This document shows positions 14,312 to 21,479 of a stretch of 22,995 nucleotides of DNA, piece by piece. A program made the position numbers and the translations under genes. Below the pieces are notes generated by a model that saw only the letters and a list, made by a program, of their open reading frames with translations, was not told where the DNA came from and did not search any database. Within the stretch, counting starts at the first letter, position 1. Each line of letters opens with the position of its first letter. The DNA is from JAPLDA01 sp043783155 (GTDB taxonomy: Bacteria > Bacteroidota > Bacteroidia > AKYH767-A > 2013-40CM-41-45): assembly GCA_043783155.1 (NCBI GenBank), contig JAYVZS010000121.1, forward strand, positions 1 through 22,995, read 5' to 3'.

Positions 14312-15418
14312 ATGAAATTAAGTTTTAAAAATGTGCTGGTTATTTCGATAATCAGTATACTGATTGCCGCATGCAATCAAAAGGAAACAAAAAAACAAGG
14401 AACTATCAACGGGAAATTCACAAATGCCGCGAACAGTACCGTTTATCTTGAACGCTTTGATGAGAAAGGAGAGTATATACTTGACTCTTCGAAGACAGAC
14501 GCCAACGGGAATTTCAAACTGAATGATAAAGCAAATGAAAAAGATTATTATGCGTTGCGCGCCAATCCCAACAACCTTGTTTTTCTTTTATTAAACGGCC
14601 AGGAAAATATTGAGATCACCGGCGATGCGAAGAATCTTGAAAACACGTATACCGTCAGTGGTTCGGAAGATTGTTCACTGATCCGTGAATTAAAAAAACA
14701 GGAACACCAGTTGTCCGATTCTTTGAACCGAGTGTATGAGAACGCGCGCGACAACATGCCTGAGAAAAAAGATTCTGTCGGAGCAGTTCTGCAGAAATAT
14801 TTTGCAACAACCATGGATGCATACGCAAAAGATTTTATTGTGAAACATCCGCACTCCATCATCTCTCTCTCTGCCACGAAATACTTAGACCAGCAAAAAG
14901 ATATGCAGGTATATGAAAATCTTCTTGCTTCTCTTGTGAAAACATGGCCTGACAGCAAGTATGTGAAAGATTTTGAATCGTTGGTAGGCGACATGAAAAA
15001 AGTTCCGGTCGGATCAAACGCTCCTGAAATCAAACTCAACACGCCCGACGGAAAGCAAATTTCACTTTCTTCATTTAAAGGCAAAGTGGTGTTGATCGAT
15101 TTCTGGGCAAGTTGGTGCGGGCCATGCAGAAGAGAGAATCCGCATGTCGTGGAGATGTACCGCAAATTCAAAAATAAAAATTTTGAAATACTCGGCGTTT
15201 CACTTGATGAAAACCTCAACTCCTGGAAAGACGCCATTAACAGGGATGGAATTACATGGCCGCAGGGAAGTGAATTGAAAAAATGGGATTCACAAGTTGC
15301 AAAAGCATACCAGGTAGAAGCCATTCCATTCACCGTGCTCGTTGACAAAGAAGGAAAAATTATTGCCAAAGGTTTAACGAGCGATGAACTGGAGCAGAAG
15401 CTGATTGAAATACTTTAA
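14312..15418 (+). CDS. TlpA-like thiol-disulfide oxidoreductase lipoprotein (DUF4369 domain)
   Basis: 368 residues from the ATG at 14312. The lipoprotein signal ends in ILIAAC with lipidated C21. Then comes a DUF4369 beta-domain, about 25-130 (GKFTNAANSTVYLERF, DSSKTDANGNFKL), a helical charged linker, and a C-terminal thioredoxin fold, about 230-368, with the redox motif WASWCGPC (C269, C272) and the cis-proline segment EAIPFTVLVDKEG. Membrane-anchored TlpA/ResA-type proteins reduce or isomerise disulfides in the periplasm; the partner here is unknown. The frame is open back to 14219 (TTG), but that 31-residue extension would bury the lipobox, so 14312 is preferred. It starts 93 nt after the nuclease and ends 12 nt before the M1 peptidase. 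Confidence 0.93.
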   Translation: MKLSFKNVLVISIISILIAACNQKETKKQGTINGKFTNAANSTVYLERFDEKGEYILDSSKTDANGNFKLNDKANEKDYYALRANPNNLVFLLLNGQENIEITGDAKNLENTYTVSGSEDCSLIRELKKQEHQLSDSLNRVYENARDNMPEKKDSVGAVLQKYFATTMDAYAKDFIVKHPHSIISLSATKYLDQQKDMQVYENLLASLVKTWPDSKYVKDFESLVGDMKKVPVGSNAPEIKLNTPDGKQISLSSFKGKVVLIDFWASWCGPCRRENPHVVEMYRKFKNKNFEILGVSLDENLNSWKDAINRDGITWPQGSELKKWDSQVAKAYQVEAIPFTVLVDKEGKIIAKGLTSDELEQKLIEIL

Positions 15419-15430
15419 TTGAATTTGTAA

Positions 15431-18400
15431 ATGTGCAAATTGAACGGTGTGCAAATTTTGAAACGGCTTTTATTTATTCTGACTTTTTCATTGTTCATCA
15501 TTCCTTCTTCCGCACAAAATTATTTTCAGCAGGATGTCAGTTACACAATTCATGTTTCGCTGGATGATGTGAAGTATGAACTGAGCGCGACAGAAAGTAT
15601 CGAATACACTAATCATTCACCTGACGCGTTACACGAAATCTATCTTCACTTGTGGGCGAATGCTTACAAAGATGACAACACGGCACTTGCGAAAGAATTT
15701 TTTAAAAACGGAGATTCCCACTTTAGCAAATTCTCAAGTGAAGGAAGAGGATTTATTGATTCGCTCGATTTTAAGGTGAATGGAGAAAAAGTTAACTGGA
15801 AATTAATGACAGACTCCATTGATATCTGTAAACTCACATTAGAAAAGCCATTACAACCCGGAGAAAAAATTACTATCACAACTCCTTTTCATGTGAAGAT
15901 TCCGTCGGCATTTATTTCTCGTCTTGGACGCATTCAGCAATCGTTCTTCATTACCCAATGGTATCCGAAACCGGCCGTGTTCGACAAGAATGGCTGGAAT
16001 TGTTTATCGTACATCAACCAGGGTGAATTTTATTCTGAGTTCGGAACCTTTGATGTGTTCATCACGCTCCCTCAAAATTACGTAGTTGGTGCGACCGGCG
16101 ATCTCATTGACGGAGAAAAAGAATTGCAATGGTTAAATGAGAAAGCGAAAGACACAAAAGCGATCACCACATTTTCAAAAGACATGAGCTTCCCTTCGTC
16201 TTCGAAGGAAACGAAAACACTTCATTACCACCAGGACAACGTTCACGACTTCGCCTGGTTTGCCGATAAACGCTGGCATGTTTTAAAAGAAGAGATTGAA
16301 CTTCCTTCTTCAAAAAGAAAAGTGACTGCATGGATGATGTTTACAAACGCGGAAGCCGATTATTGGATGAAGGCACCTGAATACATGAAAGCATCCATTC
16401 AATATTTTTCGCAATGGATCGGCAACTATCCCTATAACAACGTAACGGCAGTGGATGTGACGGATGCCGAAGGCAATGGAATGGAATATCCAACCATCAC
16501 GACGATCGGGAGTTACGGCGATCCGTTTGAACTTGAAGTGACGATTGCACATGAGATCGGGCACAACTGGTTTTATGGAATCCTTGGGAGTGATGAACGC
16601 AAGCATCCGTGGATGGACGAAGGCATGACGAATTTTTTGGAGACCCGTTATGTGTACACTAAATATGAGAACGACAAAGAAAAACAATTAGAAGAATTCG
16701 GAAAACTTGGCGCGATCTCAAAACACTTCGGACTTGATAAATTAAATCACAGAAACATTCAGTACGTTGATTATTTATCCGGAGCAAGAAATAATACAGA
16801 CCAGTCACCGGAAACAAATGCGGAATACGTTGCCTTTAAAAATTACCATGGTGATGTGTACTATAAAACATGTCTCAGTTTCGATTTACTGAAATCTTAT
16901 CTGGGCGATTCCCTTTTTGATACCTGTATGCATCACTATTTTGACGAATGGAAATTCAAACATCCTCAACCGGAAGATTTGAAAACAATTTTCGCAAACA
17001 CCTCAAAAAAAAATGTTGACTGGTTGTTTGATAACATGATTAAGACGACAAAAAAAATTGATTACAAAATTTCAAGCATCAAAACGTCTGCTGATAAAAA
17101 CAATTATTCACTGACGTTAAAGAATGCGAAGGAGGTTGCTTCTCCTTTATCCATCAGCAGTCTGAAGAAAGGTAAAATACAACGCACACAGTGGTTAGAA
17201 GGTTTCAAAGGAAAACAAACTATCAATATCAGTTGCGATGATTGCGATGCATTCAAAATTGATGCGGAAGAAAAGATACCGGAGTTGCACAGGAAAAATA
17301 ATACGATTCGAACGACAGGCCTTTTCAAAAAAATTGAACCTCTCCGTTTTCAATTTGCAGGCGCGCTGGAAGATCCCTCGCATACACAACTGTTCTTTTC
17401 ACCAACCATCGGCTGGAACAATTACAACAAGTTCATGGCGGGTGCAGCTTTCTACAACATTTTTATTCCCGAGAAAAAATTTGAATACGTGGTGATGCCA
17501 ATGTATGCGTTTGGGTCCAAAACTTTTACAGGCGGAGCAAGAGCCACTTACAACATCTATCCGTTCAGCAATTACATCAATAAGATCAGCATCAGTTCGG
17601 GCGCTTCCACTTACAGTTATTATAACCTTGAATACAATGTAGCAACGGACGGATATGACTTCTCACACTCATTCGCCTTCAGGAAATTGTCAAATGAACT
17701 TACGGTGTTTCTTTTAAACAGGAAATACAACACAAATGAAAAAAGTAGCATAACACTCAGACATGTTCTCACCAATGTCGAGACAACAGAATATTACTCA
17801 ACCGACATTGTCGTACTCGGAAACCCGGGAGCATCATCGCATAGGGTTCGCATTGCCGACGTAACAAAAAACTTCTTCCAGTTGAAATATAATTTTAAAA
17901 ATACTGTCACATTAAATCCTTACTCTATAGATATTGAAGTGACAGCAAGCGATGAATTTATTCTTCCGACATTAACGTATTGCCAGAAGATTGCATATCC
18001 GAAAAATAATCACGGACTTGAATTGCGCTTCTTTGTCGGATATGCCGGAGATGCCGCTGCAACTTCGGGTGCAAAATATCCAACCGCATATCATCTCAAC
18101 ATGAGCGGGCAAAGTGCATCCGAAAATTATTATGCTCCGCAGGATTACTTGTTTGATGAAGTCTTTCTCGGAAGAACAGAAGTCGATGGAATTTTATCCC
18201 AGCAATTCACCGCAACGCAAGGCGGGTTTAAACTTGCTTCAAAAATCACAGGCCAAAGTGCAAGCTGGCTTGCTGCCATGAATTTAAAAACAAGTTTGCC
18301 GGGAGTGCTTCCATTAAAATTATTTGCCGACATTGGCTTTTACAAAGTTCCTGACGGATACCCGGATGAACTAAACAGTCCTGGTATGTATGATTTTGGA

Positions 18401-18583
18401 ATTGATCTTGTCATCATTAAAAATATCTTTGATATTTATTTCCCGTTCGGGTATTCCGACAACATCAAATTAAAATACAACGAAGACAAGGGTGTCTTTG
18501 ACAATTACGGGCAGAAAATTCGTTTTGAATTACATTTGAATAAATTAAACCCGCTGACGTTGATTAAAAAAATTGAACTCTGA
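15431..18583 (+). CDS. M1-family aminopeptidase with C-terminal putative beta-barrel
   Basis: 1050-residue secreted metallopeptidase. A signal peptide covers about 1-29 (ending PSSAQ). The M1 part spans about 30-620: the exopeptidase signature is GMEYP (350-354, the GAMEN equivalent), and the zinc site is H374-E375-x-x-H378 with E397, i.e. HEXXH-x18-E as required; DEGMTNF surrounds E397. The last roughly 410 residues (640-1050) are not part of the peptidase. They are rich in Tyr, Phe, Asn and Gly in alternating strand patterns and end in FELHLNKLNPLTLIKKIEL, resembling an outer-membrane barrel end. I infer a barrel-anchored peptidase; whether the catalytic part faces the periplasm or outside is open. 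A TTG at 15458 is an alternative start (KRLLFILTF signal). It ends 2 nt before lpxH. Confidence 0.9.
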   Translation: MCKLNGVQILKRLLFILTFSLFIIPSSAQNYFQQDVSYTIHVSLDDVKYELSATESIEYTNHSPDALHEIYLHLWANAYKDDNTALAKEFFKNGDSHFSKFSSEGRGFIDSLDFKVNGEKVNWKLMTDSIDICKLTLEKPLQPGEKITITTPFHVKIPSAFISRLGRIQQSFFITQWYPKPAVFDKNGWNCLSYINQGEFYSEFGTFDVFITLPQNYVVGATGDLIDGEKELQWLNEKAKDTKAITTFSKDMSFPSSSKETKTLHYHQDNVHDFAWFADKRWHVLKEEIELPSSKRKVTAWMMFTNAEADYWMKAPEYMKASIQYFSQWIGNYPYNNVTAVDVTDAEGNGMEYPTITTIGSYGDPFELEVTIAHEIGHNWFYGILGSDERKHPWMDEGMTNFLETRYVYTKYENDKEKQLEEFGKLGAISKHFGLDKLNHRNIQYVDYLSGARNNTDQSPETNAEYVAFKNYHGDVYYKTCLSFDLLKSYLGDSLFDTCMHHYFDEWKFKHPQPEDLKTIFANTSKKNVDWLFDNMIKTTKKIDYKISSIKTSADKNNYSLTLKNAKEVASPLSISSLKKGKIQRTQWLEGFKGKQTINISCDDCDAFKIDAEEKIPELHRKNNTIRTTGLFKKIEPLRFQFAGALEDPSHTQLFFSPTIGWNNYNKFMAGAAFYNIFIPEKKFEYVVMPMYAFGSKTFTGGARATYNIYPFSNYINKISISSGASTYSYYNLEYNVATDGYDFSHSFAFRKLSNELTVFLLNRKYNTNEKSSITLRHVLTNVETTEYYSTDIVVLGNPGASSHRVRIADVTKNFFQLKYNFKNTVTLNPYSIDIEVTASDEFILPTLTYCQKIAYPKNNHGLELRFFVGYAGDAAATSGAKYPTAYHLNMSGQSASENYYAPQDYLFDEVFLGRTEVDGILSQQFTATQGGFKLASKITGQSASWLAAMNLKTSLPGVLPLKLFADIGFYKVPDGYPDELNSPGMYDFGIDLVIIKNIFDIYFPFGYSDNIKLKYNEDKGVFDNYGQKIRFELHLNKLNPLTLIKKIEL

Positions 18584-18585
18584 TT

Positions 18586-19365
18586 TTGGAAAAAGGAAAA
18601 AAAATATACTTCGCATCTGATTTTCACCTCGGTGTTCCATCGTATGAGAAGAGCCTGGAACGCGAGAAGAGAATTGTGAAATGGCTTGAAACGATCGAAG
18701 AGGATTGTGAAGAACTGTACCTGCTCGGCGATGTCTTTGATTTCTGGTTTGAATATAAAACCGTGGTTCCCCGCGGGTTTGTGAGACTACTCGGCAAACT
18801 TGCTGAACTTTCTGATCGGGGAATAACGATTCATTACTTCACGGGTAACCACGACATGTGGACATTTGATTATCTCGTGAAAGAATTAAATGTGAAATTG
18901 TACCGGGAACCAATTGAGAAAACATACAACGGAAAATCTTTTTACATCGGCCATGGCGATGGATTAGGCCCGGGCGATCACGGTTACAAATTCATTAAGA
19001 AAGTGTTCGCGAGTAAGCTCTGCCAATGGTTATTCCGCTGGATGCATCCTGATATAGGATTGGCAATCGGAAATTACTGGAGCGGAAAAAGCCGCATCGC
19101 GACGGGAACTGTTGACGAAATTTTTCTTGGTGAAGAAAAAGAATGGTTGGTGATTCATTCGAAAGAACTCTTAGAAAAAAAACAGTACGATTTTTTAGTT
19201 TTCGGCCACCGGCATTTGCCACTGGATATTGACCTCACCCCGGCCCTCTCTATAGGAGAGGGAGAAAAAAGAAGCCGCTATGTTAATCTCGGAGACTGGA
19301 TCAGGTACAATTCGTACGCTGTGTTTGATGGAGAGAAGTTTGAGCTGAAATATTTTCAGAAATAA
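18586..19365 (+). CDS. lpxH: UDP-2,3-diacylglucosamine diphosphatase (LpxH-type), with repeat-derived insertion
   Basis: Membrane-associated enzyme of lipid A synthesis that cleaves UDP-2,3-diacylglucosamine to lipid X and UMP. The 259-residue calcineurin-like phosphoesterase keeps every metal motif: D12-x-H14, GD49, GNHD 87-90, H123 in GHGD and GHRH with H208/H210. FDFWFEY and PGDHGYKF are LpxH-type. The start is TTG (18586), 2 nt after the peptidase stop; no nearby ATG fits, because D12-F-H14 must be included, so translation is probably coupled. Odd feature: residues 216-227 (DLTPALSIGEGE) are encoded by a copy of the dispersed palindrome (19231-19264). It lies between the conserved GHRHLPLDI and YVNLGDW, so the gene has absorbed a repeat in frame, probably in a surface loop. 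Confidence 0.93.
   Translation: MEKGKKIYFASDFHLGVPSYEKSLEREKRIVKWLETIEEDCEELYLLGDVFDFWFEYKTVVPRGFVRLLGKLAELSDRGITIHYFTGNHDMWTFDYLVKELNVKLYREPIEKTYNGKSFYIGHGDGLGPGDHGYKFIKKVFASKLCQWLFRWMHPDIGLAIGNYWSGKSRIATGTVDEIFLGEEKEWLVIHSKELLEKKQYDFLVFGHRHLPLDIDLTPALSIGEGEKRSRYVNLGDWIRYNSYAVFDGEKFELKYFQK
19231..19264 (+). repeat. REP-like palindrome, copy 3, inside lpxH
   Basis: GACCTCACCCCGGCCCTCTC, TATA, then GGAGAGGGAGA: the same palindrome as at 3426, 8482 and 22913, here read in frame within lpxH as residues 216-227. Confidence 0.9.
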
Positions 19366-19370
19366 ATAGA

Positions 19371-19460
19371 AAAAAAATTGCGGAGTTCGGATTTGAAATT
19401 TCGAATTGTACCGTTATTAATTACCAGCAATCCGCAATTTCAAATCCGAACTCCGCAATT
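19371..19460 (-). terminator. 25-bp perfect hairpin between convergent genes; terminator for the transglycosylase
   Basis: 19376-19400 is the exact reverse complement of 19436-19460, with a 35-nt loop. Read on the minus strand the hairpin is followed by an uninterrupted T-run (A-run at 19371-19377), only about 6 nt after the stop codon of the transglycosylase gene. On the plus strand the tail is A-rich, so it is a poorer terminator for lpxH. Confidence 0.7.
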
Positions 19461-19466
19461 AAAAAC

Positions 19467-20870
19467 TCAATCGCTTGCTTTCATCGATTCCTTCCTGCTC
19501 AAAGCAGATGATCGGTTACTGTAAATAGCTGCCAGTTGCCTGTTTCCGGAAACAGCATACGCTTTGGCAAGACTCACATACGCCATTGAAGAGGCAGGAT
19601 GCATATCAATATTCATTTTCAAAAGGCGGACCGCTTCTTCGAACCGTTGATGTTTCAACAAACGTGTTGCAAGTTCATCCACATGTTCTTCCGTTGCGGG
19701 AAATAAGTTCAATGATATTTTATTCGCATCTCCTGTTACCTGTTTCGCGATAAACAAGAATTCTTTACGAATGAAAGCCGTTCTTTTCAAAAAATTATCA
19801 TACGGAATCGTTCCATCTATAAGATCGTTTTCGTAAATCGAAAGACATTTGTTCAGGTACTCGTACCCTTGCCATGGCTTAAGTGACTTCCTGTTATAAG
19901 CTTTCAGATATTTGTCTCCGCGCACAAGATAAACGGTATCACCATCCTGGTTAATGATATCATAAAAATTCGACATGGACGCTAACGCGATCTGCGAATA
20001 ATTTTGTGATTCATTTTTAAAGCGGCCGCATTCCGTCTGCCAGATCTGCCTGAACAATTCAACTCCTCCACCCGAAGGATTCAATTGATTGATGACGCAA
20101 TGAACGCTTCCTGCTCCCGCATGATATGCATGAAGCACAAGTAAACGAAACCATAAATCCGTTTCATGATAGGCAATGCTGCGTTCGTCAAGGTATTGTT
20201 TTACGTACGCTACACAGGAACCGTTCAACAATTTCGCCGCTACACGCGCTGCTTTTTCAAGATCAGTTCTGTCATCACGCGTTTTGGTAACACGCAAACC
20301 AAATTTCCGTGCAACACTTTTCATCAACTGGAACGGACCGTTTGCTCCCACATACGACTTCGCTTTATTTTTTCCCGGACTTTCAATCAGCAAAATCGCC
20401 TGCGCATAAAACGGATCGCAGTTGTTTTGTTCGAATACACGAATCGCCCTGCTGATATCCGGTAATACTTTTTTCAGTTCATAAAATTCCGCTTTGCCTG
20501 AAGTCACGAATAAATTCGTCCCTTCAGTAAAACAATTGGCTCCGCAAATACTGTCTTTGTATTTAGTTTTTTCAGGTTCAGTTTGATTCATCCAGATCGA
20601 GCGCGCTATTTTATCGAGCGGCTTACGACAGGAAGCGACATTGATGATACATGTGTCGCTGGTCATTGTAATCACATCTCTCCAGAATTTCGCCTGCGCC
20701 AGCGTGTCCCATCCTTCTTTGTATAGAGAAGAATCGACAACAAAGCTCAAAGCGATTGTGTCGTTATAGGTAATCACCACTTTATCCACCACCTGTTTCG
20801 AACCCGTGGTTTGTGAAAATGAGGTGATCACAAAAAGCAATAAAACAGCACAGAAAAGGATTCCTTTCAT
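19467..20870 (-). CDS. Lytic transglycosylase (SLT family) with C-terminal repeat region
   Basis: Periplasmic or outer-membrane murein-cleaving enzyme. From the ATG at 20870 it has 467 residues: a signal peptide, about 1-20 (FCAVLLLFVITSFSQ), a non-conserved 120-residue region, the SLT domain at about 145-290, and a helical C-terminus with TPR-like pairs (EAVRLLKMNIDMHPASSMAYVSLAKAY). In the SLT part the catalytic glutamate is E163 (LIESPGKNK), followed by GANGPFQLM (176-183) and AYHAGAGSV (248-256), the family's substrate-groove motifs (AYNAG is usual; H replaces N). No LysM domain is visible, which is unlike MltD. A TTG at 20891 opens the frame earlier but is part of the promoter box, so it is not used. 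It is followed by a strong terminator hairpin. Confidence 0.88.
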   Translation of the reverse strand: MKGILFCAVLLLFVITSFSQTTGSKQVVDKVVITYNDTIALSFVVDSSLYKEGWDTLAQAKFWRDVITMTSDTCIINVASCRKPLDKIARSIWMNQTEPEKTKYKDSICGANCFTEGTNLFVTSGKAEFYELKKVLPDISRAIRVFEQNNCDPFYAQAILLIESPGKNKAKSYVGANGPFQLMKSVARKFGLRVTKTRDDRTDLEKAARVAAKLLNGSCVAYVKQYLDERSIAYHETDLWFRLLVLHAYHAGAGSVHCVINQLNPSGGGVELFRQIWQTECGRFKNESQNYSQIALASMSNFYDIINQDGDTVYLVRGDKYLKAYNRKSLKPWQGYEYLNKCLSIYENDLIDGTIPYDNFLKRTAFIRKEFLFIAKQVTGDANKISLNLFPATEEHVDELATRLLKHQRFEEAVRLLKMNIDMHPASSMAYVSLAKAYAVSGNRQLAAIYSNRSSALSRKESMKASD

Positions 20871-20888
20871 AAAATGATTTTTCAACTG

Positions 20889-20896
20889 CAAAAATA
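20889..20896 (-). promoter_or_regulatory. -7 promoter box for the transglycosylase gene
   Basis: Minus strand TATTTTTG followed by CAG, an exact TAnnTTTG match, 18 nt before the ATG at 20870. No -33 TTTG at 19-21 bp. Confidence 0.5.
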
Positions 20897-21030
20897 CAGT
20901 ATTAAGCTCTGCTTACGTATTAACAGATACGATGTTTATGAAAAAATATTGTGGTTCTTACAAAAAAGATGAAACGCTATCAGTAAAGTTGTGCATGTTG
21001 ATCGACTTTCCCCCTGACAACAACCTGAAA

Positions 21031-21155
21031 TGGTTCAATAGTTCATTGGTTCATTCGTAACTGCAACCTGTGAAATGCACCCTGTCTTGAATCTTATATC
21101 TGGATTCTTGAATCTTCGTTCCACAACTGCCAACTGCATCTGCCAACTGCCACTC
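21031..21155. repeat. Spacer made of three different word-like repeats
   Basis: Three consecutive phrases: GGTTCA/AGTTCATT words at 21031-21056, TCTTGAATCTT words at 21085-21118, and CAACTGC/CCAACTGCC words at 21124-21155. It is non-coding and lies between hpf and the transglycosylase promoter. No tRNA is seen here. Confidence 0.7.
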
Positions 21156-21158
21156 ACA

Positions 21159-21458
21159 TTAAAGCCCCTTCACCTTTTCCTTATGCTTCTTAATCTGGCG
21201 TGAAAGAGAATCAACACAAAGATCCGTCGCTTCTTCAAACGTTTTGCATTGCTCTTTCGCAATGATATTGTTTCCGGGTATCAGAATTTTTATCTGGACT
21301 ATTTTGTTCTGCGTATTGTCGGCTTTATCAAGTTTCAGAAAAACTTCTCCGCTGATGATCTGATCATAGAACGTGACAAGTTTGTCAACTTTTTCCTGGA
21401 CAAATTCCAGCAATTTACTGTCCGCATCGAAATGGATTGACTGTACACTGATTTTCAT
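21159..21458 (-). CDS. hpf: Ribosome hibernation-promoting factor, short form (HPF/RaiA-like)
   Basis: 99-residue cytosolic protein of the S30AE family that binds the 30S decoding region and puts ribosomes into a hibernating state during starvation. The N-terminus MKISVQSIHFDADSKLLEFVQEKVDKL and the basic C-terminal DSLSRQIKKHKEKVKGL are typical of the short form; the dimerisation tail of long HPF is absent. It is the third gene of rpsU-xerC-hpf, 21 nt after xerC. It is the only gene in the window with a strong Shine-Dalgarno sequence (GAGGAGG, 8 nt from the ATG), which is unusual for this phylum and may make its translation respond to bS21 levels. Confidence 0.95.
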   Translation of the reverse strand: MKISVQSIHFDADSKLLEFVQEKVDKLVTFYDQIISGEVFLKLDKADNTQNKIVQIKILIPGNNIIAKEQCKTFEEATDLCVDSLSRQIKKHKEKVKGL

Positions 21459-21466
21459 ACTGATTT

Positions 21467-21473
21467 CCTCCTC
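21467..21473 (-). promoter_or_regulatory. Strong Shine-Dalgarno site of hpf
   Basis: Minus strand GAGGAGG followed by AAATCAGT and the ATG: an extended match to the 16S anti-SD at the optimal 8-nt spacing. No comparable site was found before any other start in the window. Confidence 0.85.
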
Positions 21474-21479
21474 GTTATT

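Noticed and set aside
14548..15369. 273-codon open frame on the minus strand, opposite the TlpA-like gene
   Set aside because: It is antisense to a gene with clear domains and motifs. The product has no recognisable fold and an odd Ser/Phe/Cys-rich composition, typical of a codon shadow.
20938..21060. 40-codon plus-strand open frame starting MKKYCGSYKK
   Set aside because: No promoter or signal, and its end is formed by the word-like repeat at 21031-21056; most likely chance in an AT-rich spacer.
20871..21158. tRNA genes expected after hpf
   Set aside because: No cloverleaf arms, T-loop GTTC...GA pattern in context or CCA-type acceptor could be found by eye.
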